The notes beneath the pieces are model-generated. The model searched no databases, was not told the DNA's origin, and was given only the letters and a program-made list of their open reading frames with translations. A DNA stretch of 64,000 nucleotides. Origin: Streptomyces venezuelae (GTDB taxonomy: Bacteria > Actinomycetota > Actinomycetes > Streptomycetales > Streptomycetaceae). Both the position numbers and the translations under genes were made by a program. The stretch covers positions 2,046,001 through 2,110,000 of the forward strand of contig NZ_CP029194.1 of NCBI RefSeq assembly GCF_008642375.1, given 5' to 3'. The number at the start of each line of letters is the position of its first letter. Position 1 is the stretch's first letter. Positions 56,850-64,000 of this stretch are shown here, piece by piece.

Positions 56850-59308
56850 CGGTTCGCTCCTTCCGTCACGGCGTCCCACATGCGGCGCGCCGCGCCTCTG
56901 TCCAGGGGCCGGTCGCGGTCCCGGACCAATTCGTTGAGCAGACCCCTGAGCCGGTCGCGGTCGCGGCGGTCCACGGCGAGGAGCGGCAGGAAGCGGCAGA
57001 CGTGGCCGAGCGCCTCCTCGTCCTTGGCCGCCCGCCGGAGCAGACCGCCGAGGGCCTCCAGGGCCGCCGCCCCCGCGCGGGCCGTGGCGAGCGTGGTCCG
57101 CAGCAGCCGGGCCAGCTCGGGTGCGAGTCCCGGCCGGGTGGCGAGCAGCGCGACGAGCAGCGGGCGGGCCGCGTGCGGGTCGAGTTCGGGCACGTCCCGC
57201 AGTCCCCACAGGTGGGTGGTCCGGGTGCTCAGTGCGCGGATGACGGCGAGATGGACCACGTTGGCGAGGGTGAGCCGCCCGTCGTCGAGCCAGTGGTGGA
57301 GCCGTCGCAGCACGGTCTCGGGCTCGCCGGAGGCGAGCAGCCGGGCCACGCTGAACGCGGCGAGCACCAGCACCTCGCTGTCGGAGGCCTCGTGGGACCT
57401 GACGACCCGGGCAAGGGCGTCGAGCGAGCCGGACACTCCCCCGGCGGCCAGGACGTAGCCGTGGGTCAGCAGGGCGGTCCCGACGAGTGTGGAGTCCGCG
57501 GACACCGCCCAGTCCTTGAGGACGGAGGCGACGGCCGGCCTGACCCGGGGGTCGCGGGCGGACTCGGCGAGCGCGGTCGCGGCGGCCAGCCGGGCGACGG
57601 GCACGTCCGTCACGGCGAGGGGGACGATCAGTTCGCGGAAGCCGTGGATCCAGTCCCAGGAGCAGAGCACTCCGGCGGCGACGGAGGCCCGCACCCACAC
57701 CTCCGCGCGCGGGTCGTCGCAGAGAGCCCGCAGCCAACGGGCGATCGGGCCACGGGCGTTGTGGTAGCCGTGCCAGACCTCTCCGAGGACGGCGCCGGCG
57801 AGGGCCTCGCCCTGGAAGCGGACGGCGCGCGCCGGCACCTTCGCCGGACCGAGGTCCAGCTCGCCGTCCTCCAGGACGGCGCGTGCCCGCATCGGGCGGT
57901 GCTCGGCGCGCGTGCCGAACAGGCGCCTTCCCGGGGCGTGTTCGGGGTCGAGGGCGACGGCGAGCTCCCAGGCGAGGAGTTCGGCGGCCTCGGCGGCGAG
58001 GCTGTAGGCGGAGCCGTCGAAGACGGCGACGGAGATGCGGAACGCTCCGGTGTTCAGGGCGGGGAGTGCCTCGGGGAGCGTGCCGGGCCGGTCGGCGCCG
58101 GAGAACCACTCGCGGGCCTGGGAGGCCACGAAGGTCGCGCATTCGCCGAGGAGTTGTTCGTCCGTGGCCTCGCCGCGCCAGTGGCGGGCGAGGTGGTCGG
58201 CGAAGCGGGCGGCCTCGCGCGGGCGCAGCTCCTCCAGGCCGACGGCCCTGACGACGTCGGGGCGCTCGGAGAGTTCCCACGCGGCGGCGAGGGCCTCGGG
58301 CGGCTCGCCGCGCAGCCGGACCCTCAGGTGGCGCCGGAGGACCTCGTCGGCGGGCGGCGGCGCGCAGGGCATCCCGTACCGGCCGCGCAGGATCCGGTCG
58401 GCGAGCTCGCCGCTCTCGGCGAGGACGATGCCATAGGCGTCACGGCCGCGCAGCAGATCCCCGAAGCGGTCCAGGTGCAGTTCGGAGAGACGGGTGGCGG
58501 GCCGGCGCGCGGAGTCGGCGCCCTCGCCCCGGCCGGAGCGGGCGTGCCGTGACTCGCTCTCCGTCCTGACGTCCTCGGTGAGCAGCTCCATGAGGTGGCC
58601 GCAGCGTTCCTGGAGGGCCTCCTCGGTGATCTCGTCGACGCCGTGGCGCGGGTCGAGGCGGAAGACGTTGCCTCCGGTGAGTTCGTCGAGGAGGGCGAGC
58701 GCGGTGGCCTTGCGGCCGCTGCCGGGCTCGCCGCAGAGGACGAGGACCCGGTGGTCGCGGAGCCGTTGCTTCATCTCCTGGTAGCCGGCGATCTCGCAGT
58801 ACACCTGCCCGAGTTCGGTGAGCGTCTCGGTCGGTACGGGTCCCCGGACGAAGCGCGCCGAGTGGTCGGAGCCGAACACGTTGAAGAACTGGTTGCCCTC
58901 GAAGAGGGTGCCGTCGCCGAGGAAGGTGGTGTGACGGTCGCCCTCGGCGGCGGCCCAGGTCCGCAGGGCCCGGCGCGCGGTGGCGGCGCCTCCGGTGTCG
59001 CCGTCGCCGCCGAGGGGGCTCCGGTCGGCGGACGCGAAGACGCTCACCTCGCGCGGCTGCTCCCCGGCGCCTTCGCCCCGGTCGGCGCCGCCGGGCCGCT
59101 CGCCGGAGCGGTCACCGGCGCGGTCGCCCTCCCGGTCGCCACCCCGCCCGGAGCCCCGGTCCGCGCCCCGCCCGGAGCCCCTGCCCCCTCCCCGGTCGTC
59201 CGAGCCGCGGCCCCCGTCCTGCGCGTCGCGTGAGTCGTGCGAGTGGTGCGAGTCGTGTGCGTCGTGTGCGTCGTGCGACGAGGCGCCGTCGTCGCGGTCG
59301 TCGCTCAC
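56846..59308 (-). CDS. P-loop NTPase with helical (HEAT-like) repeats
   Basis: 820 aa. The first 85 residues are Asp/His/Gly/Arg-rich low complexity. A short motif GD-x5-GN-x5-F (residues 131-145) precedes the NTPase. The P-loop reads GEPGSGRKAT (193-202), with an Arg inserted before Lys, a form seen in actinobacterial STAND-like NTPases. A Walker-B-like strand YGIVLAE follows. The C-terminal half is a series of alpha-helical repeats (VARLAAATALAESARDPRVR, VLVLAAFSVARLLASGEPE). It fits a signalling ATPase that acts as a switch or scaffold. GTG overlaps the cyclase stop. Confidence 0.75.
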   Translation of the reverse strand: MSDDRDDGASSHDAHDAHDSHHSHDSRDAQDGGRGSDDRGGGRGSGRGADRGSGRGGDREGDRAGDRSGERPGGADRGEGAGEQPREVSVFASADRSPLGGDGDTGGAATARRALRTWAAAEGDRHTTFLGDGTLFEGNQFFNVFGSDHSARFVRGPVPTETLTELGQVYCEIAGYQEMKQRLRDHRVLVLCGEPGSGRKATALALLDELTGGNVFRLDPRHGVDEITEEALQERCGHLMELLTEDVRTESESRHARSGRGEGADSARRPATRLSELHLDRFGDLLRGRDAYGIVLAESGELADRILRGRYGMPCAPPPADEVLRRHLRVRLRGEPPEALAAAWELSERPDVVRAVGLEELRPREAARFADHLARHWRGEATDEQLLGECATFVASQAREWFSGADRPGTLPEALPALNTGAFRISVAVFDGSAYSLAAEAAELLAWELAVALDPEHAPGRRLFGTRAEHRPMRARAVLEDGELDLGPAKVPARAVRFQGEALAGAVLGEVWHGYHNARGPIARWLRALCDDPRAEVWVRASVAAGVLCSWDWIHGFRELIVPLAVTDVPVARLAAATALAESARDPRVRPAVASVLKDWAVSADSTLVGTALLTHGYVLAAGGVSGSLDALARVVRSHEASDSEVLVLAAFSVARLLASGEPETVLRRLHHWLDDGRLTLANVVHLAVIRALSTRTTHLWGLRDVPELDPHAARPLLVALLATRPGLAPELARLLRTTLATARAGAAALEALGGLLRRAAKDEEALGHVCRFLPLLAVDRRDRDRLRGLLNELVRDRDRPLDRGAARRMWDAVTEGANR

Positions 59309-60174
59309 TCCCGCTCACCCGCCCCCGTGTCCTTGCGGATGCCGGTGAACCCGCCGTGGATGGTGTTGCCGTGGACGTCGAGCAGGTCTCCCCCGACGTG
59401 GTACGTGCGGTTCCCCCCGCCGGTTCGGGGCGTTGGGCCGTCCCCCCGCGACGGCCCAACGCCGGCTCCTGAACCCACCCCGGGCACCCGCCGCCCCGAG
59501 TCCGCGTCCCCCGGCGCGGCTTCCCGCTCGGGCCCGATCAGCGGCGGCGCGGCACGCCGCGGCACATGGAACCAGGCGGCCTCGTCGGTCTCCTTCGACC
59601 GGATCCGGGCCCGCCGGTAGTGGTCCGGTTCCACGTACCGCCCGCCCTCGGCGACCACGTTCCCGTACAGCCAGTCGGAGACCACGACGAGCAGGTCGAC
59701 GTCGGGGGCCTCCGCCATGATCCGCTTGGCCGTGGGGCTGTCGCATAGCCGGGCGGCGAGGTCCACCGCCCGTCCGACGAGCCCGTGCCGGTCCTGGACC
59801 ACGGGCCCGGCGTTCATGCCGATCCGCAGGCGCAGTCGCGGACTCCGGCCCGTGTTGTGGGTGCGGAGGCTCTCGTACAGGGTGTCGATCCACCGTCCGA
59901 CCATGAGCCGCGGCGGCATGTCGGGGCGCAGGGCGGCGAGGATGCCGTCCCCCCGGTCCTCCTGGTGGTAGGTGCCGGGCTCGACCCCGACGGAGGCGTA
60001 GGCCTCGTCGAACGCCGCGTACATCGCCGTGCGGTGCAGTTCCTTCTCGGCCATGTTCAGGGTGCCGGATCCGCAGATGTCGCCGAAGACGACGAACCGG
60101 TGGATCCCGCCGGAGGAGGCCTCGCGGCGCGAAACCGCCTCCTCGTACGCCCCGTTCACTCCCGCACTGCTCAC
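59305..60174 (-). CDS. Nucleotide-cyclase-fold protein (class III, divergent)
   Basis: 289 aa. VVFGDICGSG (Asp32) and RGDGILAAL (Asp76) match the two metal-binding sites of class III cyclases; LRIGMNAGPVV and GRAVDLAARL keep the core, with Arg142. The position normally Lys for ATP is Glu72 and the usual catalytic Asn is Asp138, so the product cannot be assigned and activity is not certain. A 60-residue linker ends in HVGGDLLDVHGNTIHGGF, which matches the GD-x5-GN-x5-F pattern in the next protein. GGGAG precedes the GTG. It is the first gene of the operon. Confidence 0.8.
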   Translation of the reverse strand: MSSAGVNGAYEEAVSRREASSGGIHRFVVFGDICGSGTLNMAEKELHRTAMYAAFDEAYASVGVEPGTYHQEDRGDGILAALRPDMPPRLMVGRWIDTLYESLRTHNTGRSPRLRLRIGMNAGPVVQDRHGLVGRAVDLAARLCDSPTAKRIMAEAPDVDLLVVVSDWLYGNVVAEGGRYVEPDHYRRARIRSKETDEAAWFHVPRRAAPPLIGPEREAAPGDADSGRRVPGVGSGAGVGPSRGDGPTPRTGGGNRTYHVGGDLLDVHGNTIHGGFTGIRKDTGAGERE

Positions 60175-60204
60175 TCGGACTCCCTGTTGGATGCCGTGGT
60201 GCCG

Positions 60205-60255
60205 TTGGTGCCGTGATGGTGTTGGTGCCGTGGTGGTGTTGGTGCCGTGGTGGTG
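60205..60255. repeat. Three 17-bp tandem repeats in the operon leader
   Basis: Unit TTGGTGCCGTGGTGGTG occurs three times without gaps; the first copy has one change. It lies 31 bases upstream of the cyclase GTG, in the 125-bp gap after the Crp-type gene, in non-coding sequence. Confidence 0.85.
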
Positions 60256-60299
60256 TGATGTCCAGCGTGGCCGCGCCGTGCGACCTGCGATGTAGCCGT

Positions 60300-61025
60300 T
60301 TACACATCCGGCGGAGATTCGTCCGCCTGTTCCGCGCGGGGGCGTGCGCGCCCCTCGGCGAGCAGCACGAGGACCCGCATGTCGATGACGATGACGGTGC
60401 GGTTCGCGGTCCGGACGACGTCCTGTTCCCGCAGCAGGCGCAGCGCCTTGGCCACCGCTTCCCGGGTGGCTCCGATGGCGGCCGCCAGGTCGTGCTGGGG
60501 CAGCGGGAGTTGCAGGACGGTCCCGGTGTCGGCCGGTCGGCCCGCGCGCTCCGCCAGTTCGACGAGGCGGGCGGCGAGGCGCTGGAGGACCGTCTCGGAG
60601 GCGAGCGCGCGGCGTTCGACGTCGGCGCTGCGCAGCCGGGTGGCGAGCTGGCGCATGATCAGCGAGGTGGCGTGCGGCCGGGCGGCGAGGAAGCGCCGGA
60701 AGCGGTCGCCGGAGACGGCCACGGCCTCGACCGCGCCGAGCGCGGTGACGGTGGCGCTGCGCGGGCGGAGGTCGACGGCGGCGAGGTCGCCGACGACCTC
60801 GCCGGCGCCGCGCAGGGCGAGGATGAGCCGGGAGCCGCGCTCGGTGCCGACGGAGACGACGGACCAGCCGGAGAGCAGCGCGAGGACGTAGGCGGTGGTG
60901 TCGTGCTCGCGGATCATCACCTCCCCGGGCTCGTAGGAGCGGTGGGCGCCCTCGGCGATGAGGGAGCGGCGGTCGGCCGCCGGAAGGGCGTGCAGAAAGG
61001 AGCGGTCCTGCCCGAAGAGACTCAT
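60300..61025 (-). CDS. Crp/Fnr-family transcriptional regulator
   Basis: 241 aa. The cyclic-nucleotide-binding barrel has GEVVGDLAAVDLRPRSATV, a nearly complete phosphate-binding cassette (Asp replaces Glu, Arg and Ser kept). The C-terminal winged HTH is LPQHDLAAAIGATREAVAKAL. It may bind a cyclic nucleotide. It is co-directional with the cyclase gene 126 bases away, so it is a likely regulator of the nine-gene operon. ATG follows GGGGGTGAGCGG. Confidence 0.88.
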   Translation of the reverse strand: MSLFGQDRSFLHALPAADRRSLIAEGAHRSYEPGEVMIREHDTTAYVLALLSGWSVVSVGTERGSRLILALRGAGEVVGDLAAVDLRPRSATVTALGAVEAVAVSGDRFRRFLAARPHATSLIMRQLATRLRSADVERRALASETVLQRLAARLVELAERAGRPADTGTVLQLPLPQHDLAAAIGATREAVAKALRLLREQDVVRTANRTVIVIDMRVLVLLAEGRARPRAEQADESPPDV

Positions 61026-61308
61026 CACCCGCTCACCCCCGTACCGTTCCGCGACCCCTCGGAGAAGGCCGCCCGCCGGTCGTCGACCGGCACCGCTCGC
61101 GCGTGTGTTCACACCTCATGTGGCGCACCCCGCCACATTGTTGACGCTGTGTCACCTCGTGGGGTGAAGAACGCTAGAGGTGCGGAACGACAACGTCAAC
61201 GAGCACGGGGGGCGCAGGGGAGCGCCGTTCACGGCACCCCTGCGCCCCCCGTCGGAGCTGCACGGAAGAATCACGGAACCGCCGGGGAAGCGGCCCGGAT
61301 TCCCCGGA
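61026..61308 (-). promoter_or_regulatory. Upstream region of the Crp-type gene with dyads
   Basis: ATGTGGCG-CACCC-CGCCACAT (61118-61138) is a perfect 8-5-8 dyad and GTGTG-TT-CACAC (61103-61114) a smaller one. Both lie in the expected promoter area, 80 to 115 bases before the start, and resemble Crp-type sites loosely. The region also holds the pnkp terminator described next. No gene is seen. Confidence 0.5.
61205..61252 (-). terminator. Strong pnkp terminator
   Basis: A 16-bp perfect stem (ACGGGGGGCGCAGGGG and its reverse complement) with an inner GCCG-TTCA-CGGC stem, 57 bases past the pnkp stop. Confidence 0.9.
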
Positions 61309-63864
61309 TCAGAGCCTCGGGTCGACCGGCTCCGACTCCAGTGCGAGGACCGCGAAGACGGCCTCGTGGACCCGCCAGAGCGGTTCGCCGTCGGCGAGCC
61401 GGTCCAGCGCCTCCAGGCCGAGCGCGTACTCGCGCAGGGCCAGCGAGCGCTTGTGGCCGAGGAAGCGCTGCCGCAGCCGCTCCAGGTTCTCCGGGCGGGT
61501 GTACTCGGGGCCGTAGATGATCCGCAGGTACTCCCGGCCGCGCACCTTCACACCCGGCTGCCCGAGGCGCCCCTTGGCGTCGCGGACGAGCGCGGCCAGG
61601 GGCTTGACGACCATCCCCTCGCCGCCGGCTCCGGTCAGCTCCAGCCACCAGTCGGTGCCCGCGCGGACCGAGGCCTCGTCGCCGGTGTCGACGACGAGCC
61701 TGCGGGTGACCTGGAGCAGCCCGGTCGGGTCGTGCTCCACGAGCCGGTCGAGCCAGGCCAGCTGCTGGTCGTGCGGGACGGCCGCGAGCGAGCGGCCGCG
61801 CGCCGCGAGGAGCTGGAAGGGCGCGAACCGCACGCCCTCCAGGCCCTGCGTCGGCCAGCAGTACCTGCGGTACGCCTCGGTGAACGCGGCCGCGTCCACC
61901 TCCCGCTCCCGCTGCTTGGCGAGAAGTCCGTCGAGGCCCTCGACGCCGCGCGCCACCGCGCTCCGGAGGGCTTCGACCGCCCCGGGGAGGACCGCGGCCG
62001 AGGCTGCGCCGACCGCCGCGTACTGCGAGCGGAGCAGCCCGGCCGACTTGAGCGACCACGGCATCAGCTCGCCGTCGAGGAGGAGCCAGTCGCCCGCGCC
62101 GGAGGTGCTGTCCGGCGCAGCGAGCTCGTCCCACAGCCCGGCGGCGTCGATCGCGGTCCGCAGCCGGTCGAGGACCTGCTCGGTGACGGTCCGGTCGTCG
62201 AAGAACGGGCGGCCGGTACGGGTGTACAGGGCGCCGGTCACCCCGGTGACGCCGAAGCGCTCCTGGGCCGCCTTCTCGTCCCGGCAGACCAGGGCCACGG
62301 CCCGCGAGCCCATGTGCTTCTCCTCGCACACGACCCTCTCGACGCCGTCCGCCCGGTACTGGGCGAAGGCCTCTGCCGGGTGTTCCAGGTACCCCTCGGT
62401 GCGCGAGGTGGCGGTCGGTGCCATGGTCGGCGGCAGGTAGGCGAGCAGCCGCGGGTCGACGGCGAAGCGGCTCATGACCTCCAGGGCCGCCGCCGCGTTC
62501 TCCTCGCGCACGGCGACGTTGCCGAGGTGCCGGGTCTCCACGATCCGTCGGCCGTGCACGTCGGCCAGGTCCAGCGGGCGTCCCTCGTGCCCGCCGGGCG
62601 CCTCGGTCGCGAGCGGCCGGGCCGGCTCGTACCAGACCTGCTCGGCCGGTACGTCGACGAGTTCGCGCTCCGGCCAGCGCAGCGCGGTCATCTTCCCGCC
62701 GAAGACGGCCCCCGTGTCGAGGCAGATGGTGTTGTTGATCCAGGAGGTGTTCGGTACGGGCGTGTGGCCGTACACGACGGCGGCCCGGCCCCGGTAGTCC
62801 TCCGCCCACGGGTAGCGCACCGGCAGCCCGAACTCGTCGGTCTCCCCGGTGGTGTCCCCGTACAGCGCGTGCGAGCGCACCCGGCCGGAGGTGCGGCCGT
62901 GGTACTTCTCCGGCAGCCCGGCGTGGCAGACGACGAGGGCGCCGCCGTCGAGGACGTAGTGGCTGACGAGCCCGTCGATGAACTCGGCGACCTGGGCGCG
63001 GAACTCCTCGCTCTCGCCCTCCAGCTGCTCGATCGTCTCGGCGAGTCCGTGGGTCTGCTGGACCTTCCTGCCCTTCAGCCAGCGGCCGAGCTTGTTCTCG
63101 TGGTTGCCGGGGACGCACAGGGCGTCGCCGGAGGCGACCATGGCCATGACGCGCCGCAGGACGCCCGGCGAGTCGGGGCCCCGGTCGACGAGGTCGCCGA
63201 CGAAGACCGCCGTGCGCCCCTCCGGGTGGTGGCCGTCCACATAGCCGAGCCGCGCGAGGAGGGTGTCGAGCTCGGACCGGCAGCCGTGGATGTCACCGAT
63301 GATGTCGAAGGGGCCGGTGAGGTGCCGCAGGTCGTTGAAGCGGCGCTCCAGGACGACCTCGGCCTCCTCGACCTCCTCCACCGAACGCAGGACGTGCACC
63401 TTGCGGAAGCCCTCGCGCTCCAGTCCGCGCAGCGAGCGGCGCAGCTCGCGGCGGTGGCGCTGGATGACGTGCGCGGGCATGTCGGCGCGGTCGGGACGGC
63501 CGGCGTTCCGCGTGCGGCACACCTCCTCGGGCAGGTCGAGCACGATGGCGATGGGCAGCACGTCGTGCTCCCGGGCCAGCCTGACCAGCTGGCGGCGGGC
63601 CTCCGGCTGCACGTTGGTGGCGTCGACGACGGTCAGCCGTCCCGCCGCGAGCCGCTTGCCGGCGATGTAGTGGAGGACGTCGAAGGCGTCCTTGCTCGCG
63701 GACTGGTCGTTCTCGTCGTCGGCGACGAGCCCCCGGCAGAAGTCGGAGGAGACGATCTCGGTCGGCTTGAAGTGGCGCCGCGCGAAGGTCGACTTGCCGG
63801 AGCCGGTGGCACCGACGAGGACCACGAGGGACAGGTCGGTGACAGGCAGCGTGCGGGTGGTCAT
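61309..63864 (-). CDS. pnkp: Polynucleotide kinase-phosphatase-ligase (bacterial Pnkp)
   Basis: 851 aa, the length of bacterial Pnkp. Domains in order: 5'-OH kinase with GATGSGKS (18-25); binuclear phosphoesterase with GDIHGC, FVGDLVDRGP and VPGNHE; and a ligase-like nucleotidyltransferase with EKHMGSRA (the adenylated Lys) and GEGMVVKP. It repairs broken RNA (for example tRNA cut by ribotoxins) together with the Hen1 methyltransferase. The ATG overlaps the hen1 stop. Confidence 0.95.
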   Translation of the reverse strand: MTTRTLPVTDLSLVVLVGATGSGKSTFARRHFKPTEIVSSDFCRGLVADDENDQSASKDAFDVLHYIAGKRLAAGRLTVVDATNVQPEARRQLVRLAREHDVLPIAIVLDLPEEVCRTRNAGRPDRADMPAHVIQRHRRELRRSLRGLEREGFRKVHVLRSVEEVEEAEVVLERRFNDLRHLTGPFDIIGDIHGCRSELDTLLARLGYVDGHHPEGRTAVFVGDLVDRGPDSPGVLRRVMAMVASGDALCVPGNHENKLGRWLKGRKVQQTHGLAETIEQLEGESEEFRAQVAEFIDGLVSHYVLDGGALVVCHAGLPEKYHGRTSGRVRSHALYGDTTGETDEFGLPVRYPWAEDYRGRAAVVYGHTPVPNTSWINNTICLDTGAVFGGKMTALRWPERELVDVPAEQVWYEPARPLATEAPGGHEGRPLDLADVHGRRIVETRHLGNVAVREENAAAALEVMSRFAVDPRLLAYLPPTMAPTATSRTEGYLEHPAEAFAQYRADGVERVVCEEKHMGSRAVALVCRDEKAAQERFGVTGVTGALYTRTGRPFFDDRTVTEQVLDRLRTAIDAAGLWDELAAPDSTSGAGDWLLLDGELMPWSLKSAGLLRSQYAAVGAASAAVLPGAVEALRSAVARGVEGLDGLLAKQREREVDAAAFTEAYRRYCWPTQGLEGVRFAPFQLLAARGRSLAAVPHDQQLAWLDRLVEHDPTGLLQVTRRLVVDTGDEASVRAGTDWWLELTGAGGEGMVVKPLAALVRDAKGRLGQPGVKVRGREYLRIIYGPEYTRPENLERLRQRFLGHKRSLALREYALGLEALDRLADGEPLWRVHEAVFAVLALESEPVDPRL

Positions 63865-64000
63865 GCCGCGACCTCCTTCAAGGTCTCGTCGGTCTCGTCG
63901 GTCTTGTCCGTCCGGGTGAAGACGGCCATCTGCGTCGGCGGCCCGACCTCGGGGTCGTCGGGTCCGACGGGAACGAACTCCACGCCGTACCCGTACGGTC
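63861..64000 (-). CDS. hen1: Hen1 RNA 3'-terminal 2'-O-methyltransferase, C-terminal end only
   Basis: Only the last 46 codons are in the window: YGYGVEFVPVGPDDPEVGPP then TQMAVFTR and a Lys/Thr/Asp tail. GVEFVPVGP is typical of the C-terminus of bacterial Hen1, whose N-terminal part lies beyond the window. Hen1 protects the repaired RNA end by 2'-O-methylation. It is coupled to pnkp by an ATGA overlap, as in other bacteria. Confidence 0.85.
   Translation of the reverse strand, partial: PYGYGVEFVPVGPDDPEVGPPTQMAVFTRTDKTDETDETLKEVAA

Noticed and set aside
40756..60174. Prophage or mobile island origin of the nine-gene operon
   Set aside because: No integrase, transposase, tRNA border or attachment-like repeats are visible, and codon use looks like the neighbours.

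Overview
This is high-GC chromosomal DNA from a Streptomyces. Codon usage is strongly GC3-biased, GTG starts and 4-nt start/stop overlaps are common, and the gene content is typical: xylFGH with a ROK regulator, ngcEFG, a SacA-type aconitase, the arginine deiminase pathway and a bacterial Pnkp/Hen1 RNA-repair pair. From memory, the order fadAB, dxs, xylHGF, rok7B7, ngcGFE, acnA and HTH-MurA matches the SCO6027 to SCO5998 stretch of S. coelicolor read in one direction. I could not run a search to confirm this. No rRNA, tRNA, CRISPR array, integrase or insertion sequence is visible.

Layout. 1-9 kb: the 3' part of a ribonuclease D-like gene, an alpha/beta hydrolase, the beta-oxidation pair fadA-fadB, a beta-propeller-like protein and an APC amino-acid permease. 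9-16 kb: dxs, the xylose ABC importer xylF-xylG-xylH and its ROK repressor. 16-21 kb: the chitobiose/GlcNAc importer ngcEFG with a DasR-like site in its promoter, and a secreted FG-GAP protein behind a long leader. 21-27 kb: aconitase, a maleylpyruvate-isomerase-like protein, a VOC protein and an unusual MurA homologue with an N-terminal XRE helix-turn-helix. Two copies of the dyad TTATCTC-N6-GAGATAA lie upstream of this fusion gene and of aconitase. 27-37 kb: an MFS exporter and a catabolic island that fits CoA-dependent aerobic 2-aminobenzoate (anthranilate) breakdown: CoA ligase, two-domain FAD/FMN monooxygenase-reductase, enoyl-CoA hydratase, acyl-CoA dehydrogenase, RidA and a PaaX-type regulator. 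37-40.7 kb: a small HATPase, ornithine carbamoyltransferase and arginine deiminase.

From 60.2 down to 40.8 kb runs the most remarkable object: nine co-directional genes, mostly linked by ATGA/GTGA overlaps. They encode a nucleotide-cyclase-fold protein, a P-loop NTPase with helical repeats, an SPFH-like coiled-coil protein, a DUF5706 (PycTM/Pycsar-effector-like) membrane protein, a secreted VWA protein, a giant tubulin/FtsZ-like GTPase, a polytopic membrane protein, a pseudokinase-GTPase fusion and a tail-anchored GTPase-associated protein. A Crp-type regulator gene lies just upstream on the same strand, and a 17-bp tandem repeat sits in the leader. I read this as a membrane-linked NTP-dependent sensing or conflict system with a Pycsar-like core (cyclase plus DUF5706 effector). 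The function is inferred, not shown.

Directly beyond it (61.3-64 kb, same strand) is the Hen1-Pnkp RNA-repair operon, with only the last codons of hen1 inside the window.
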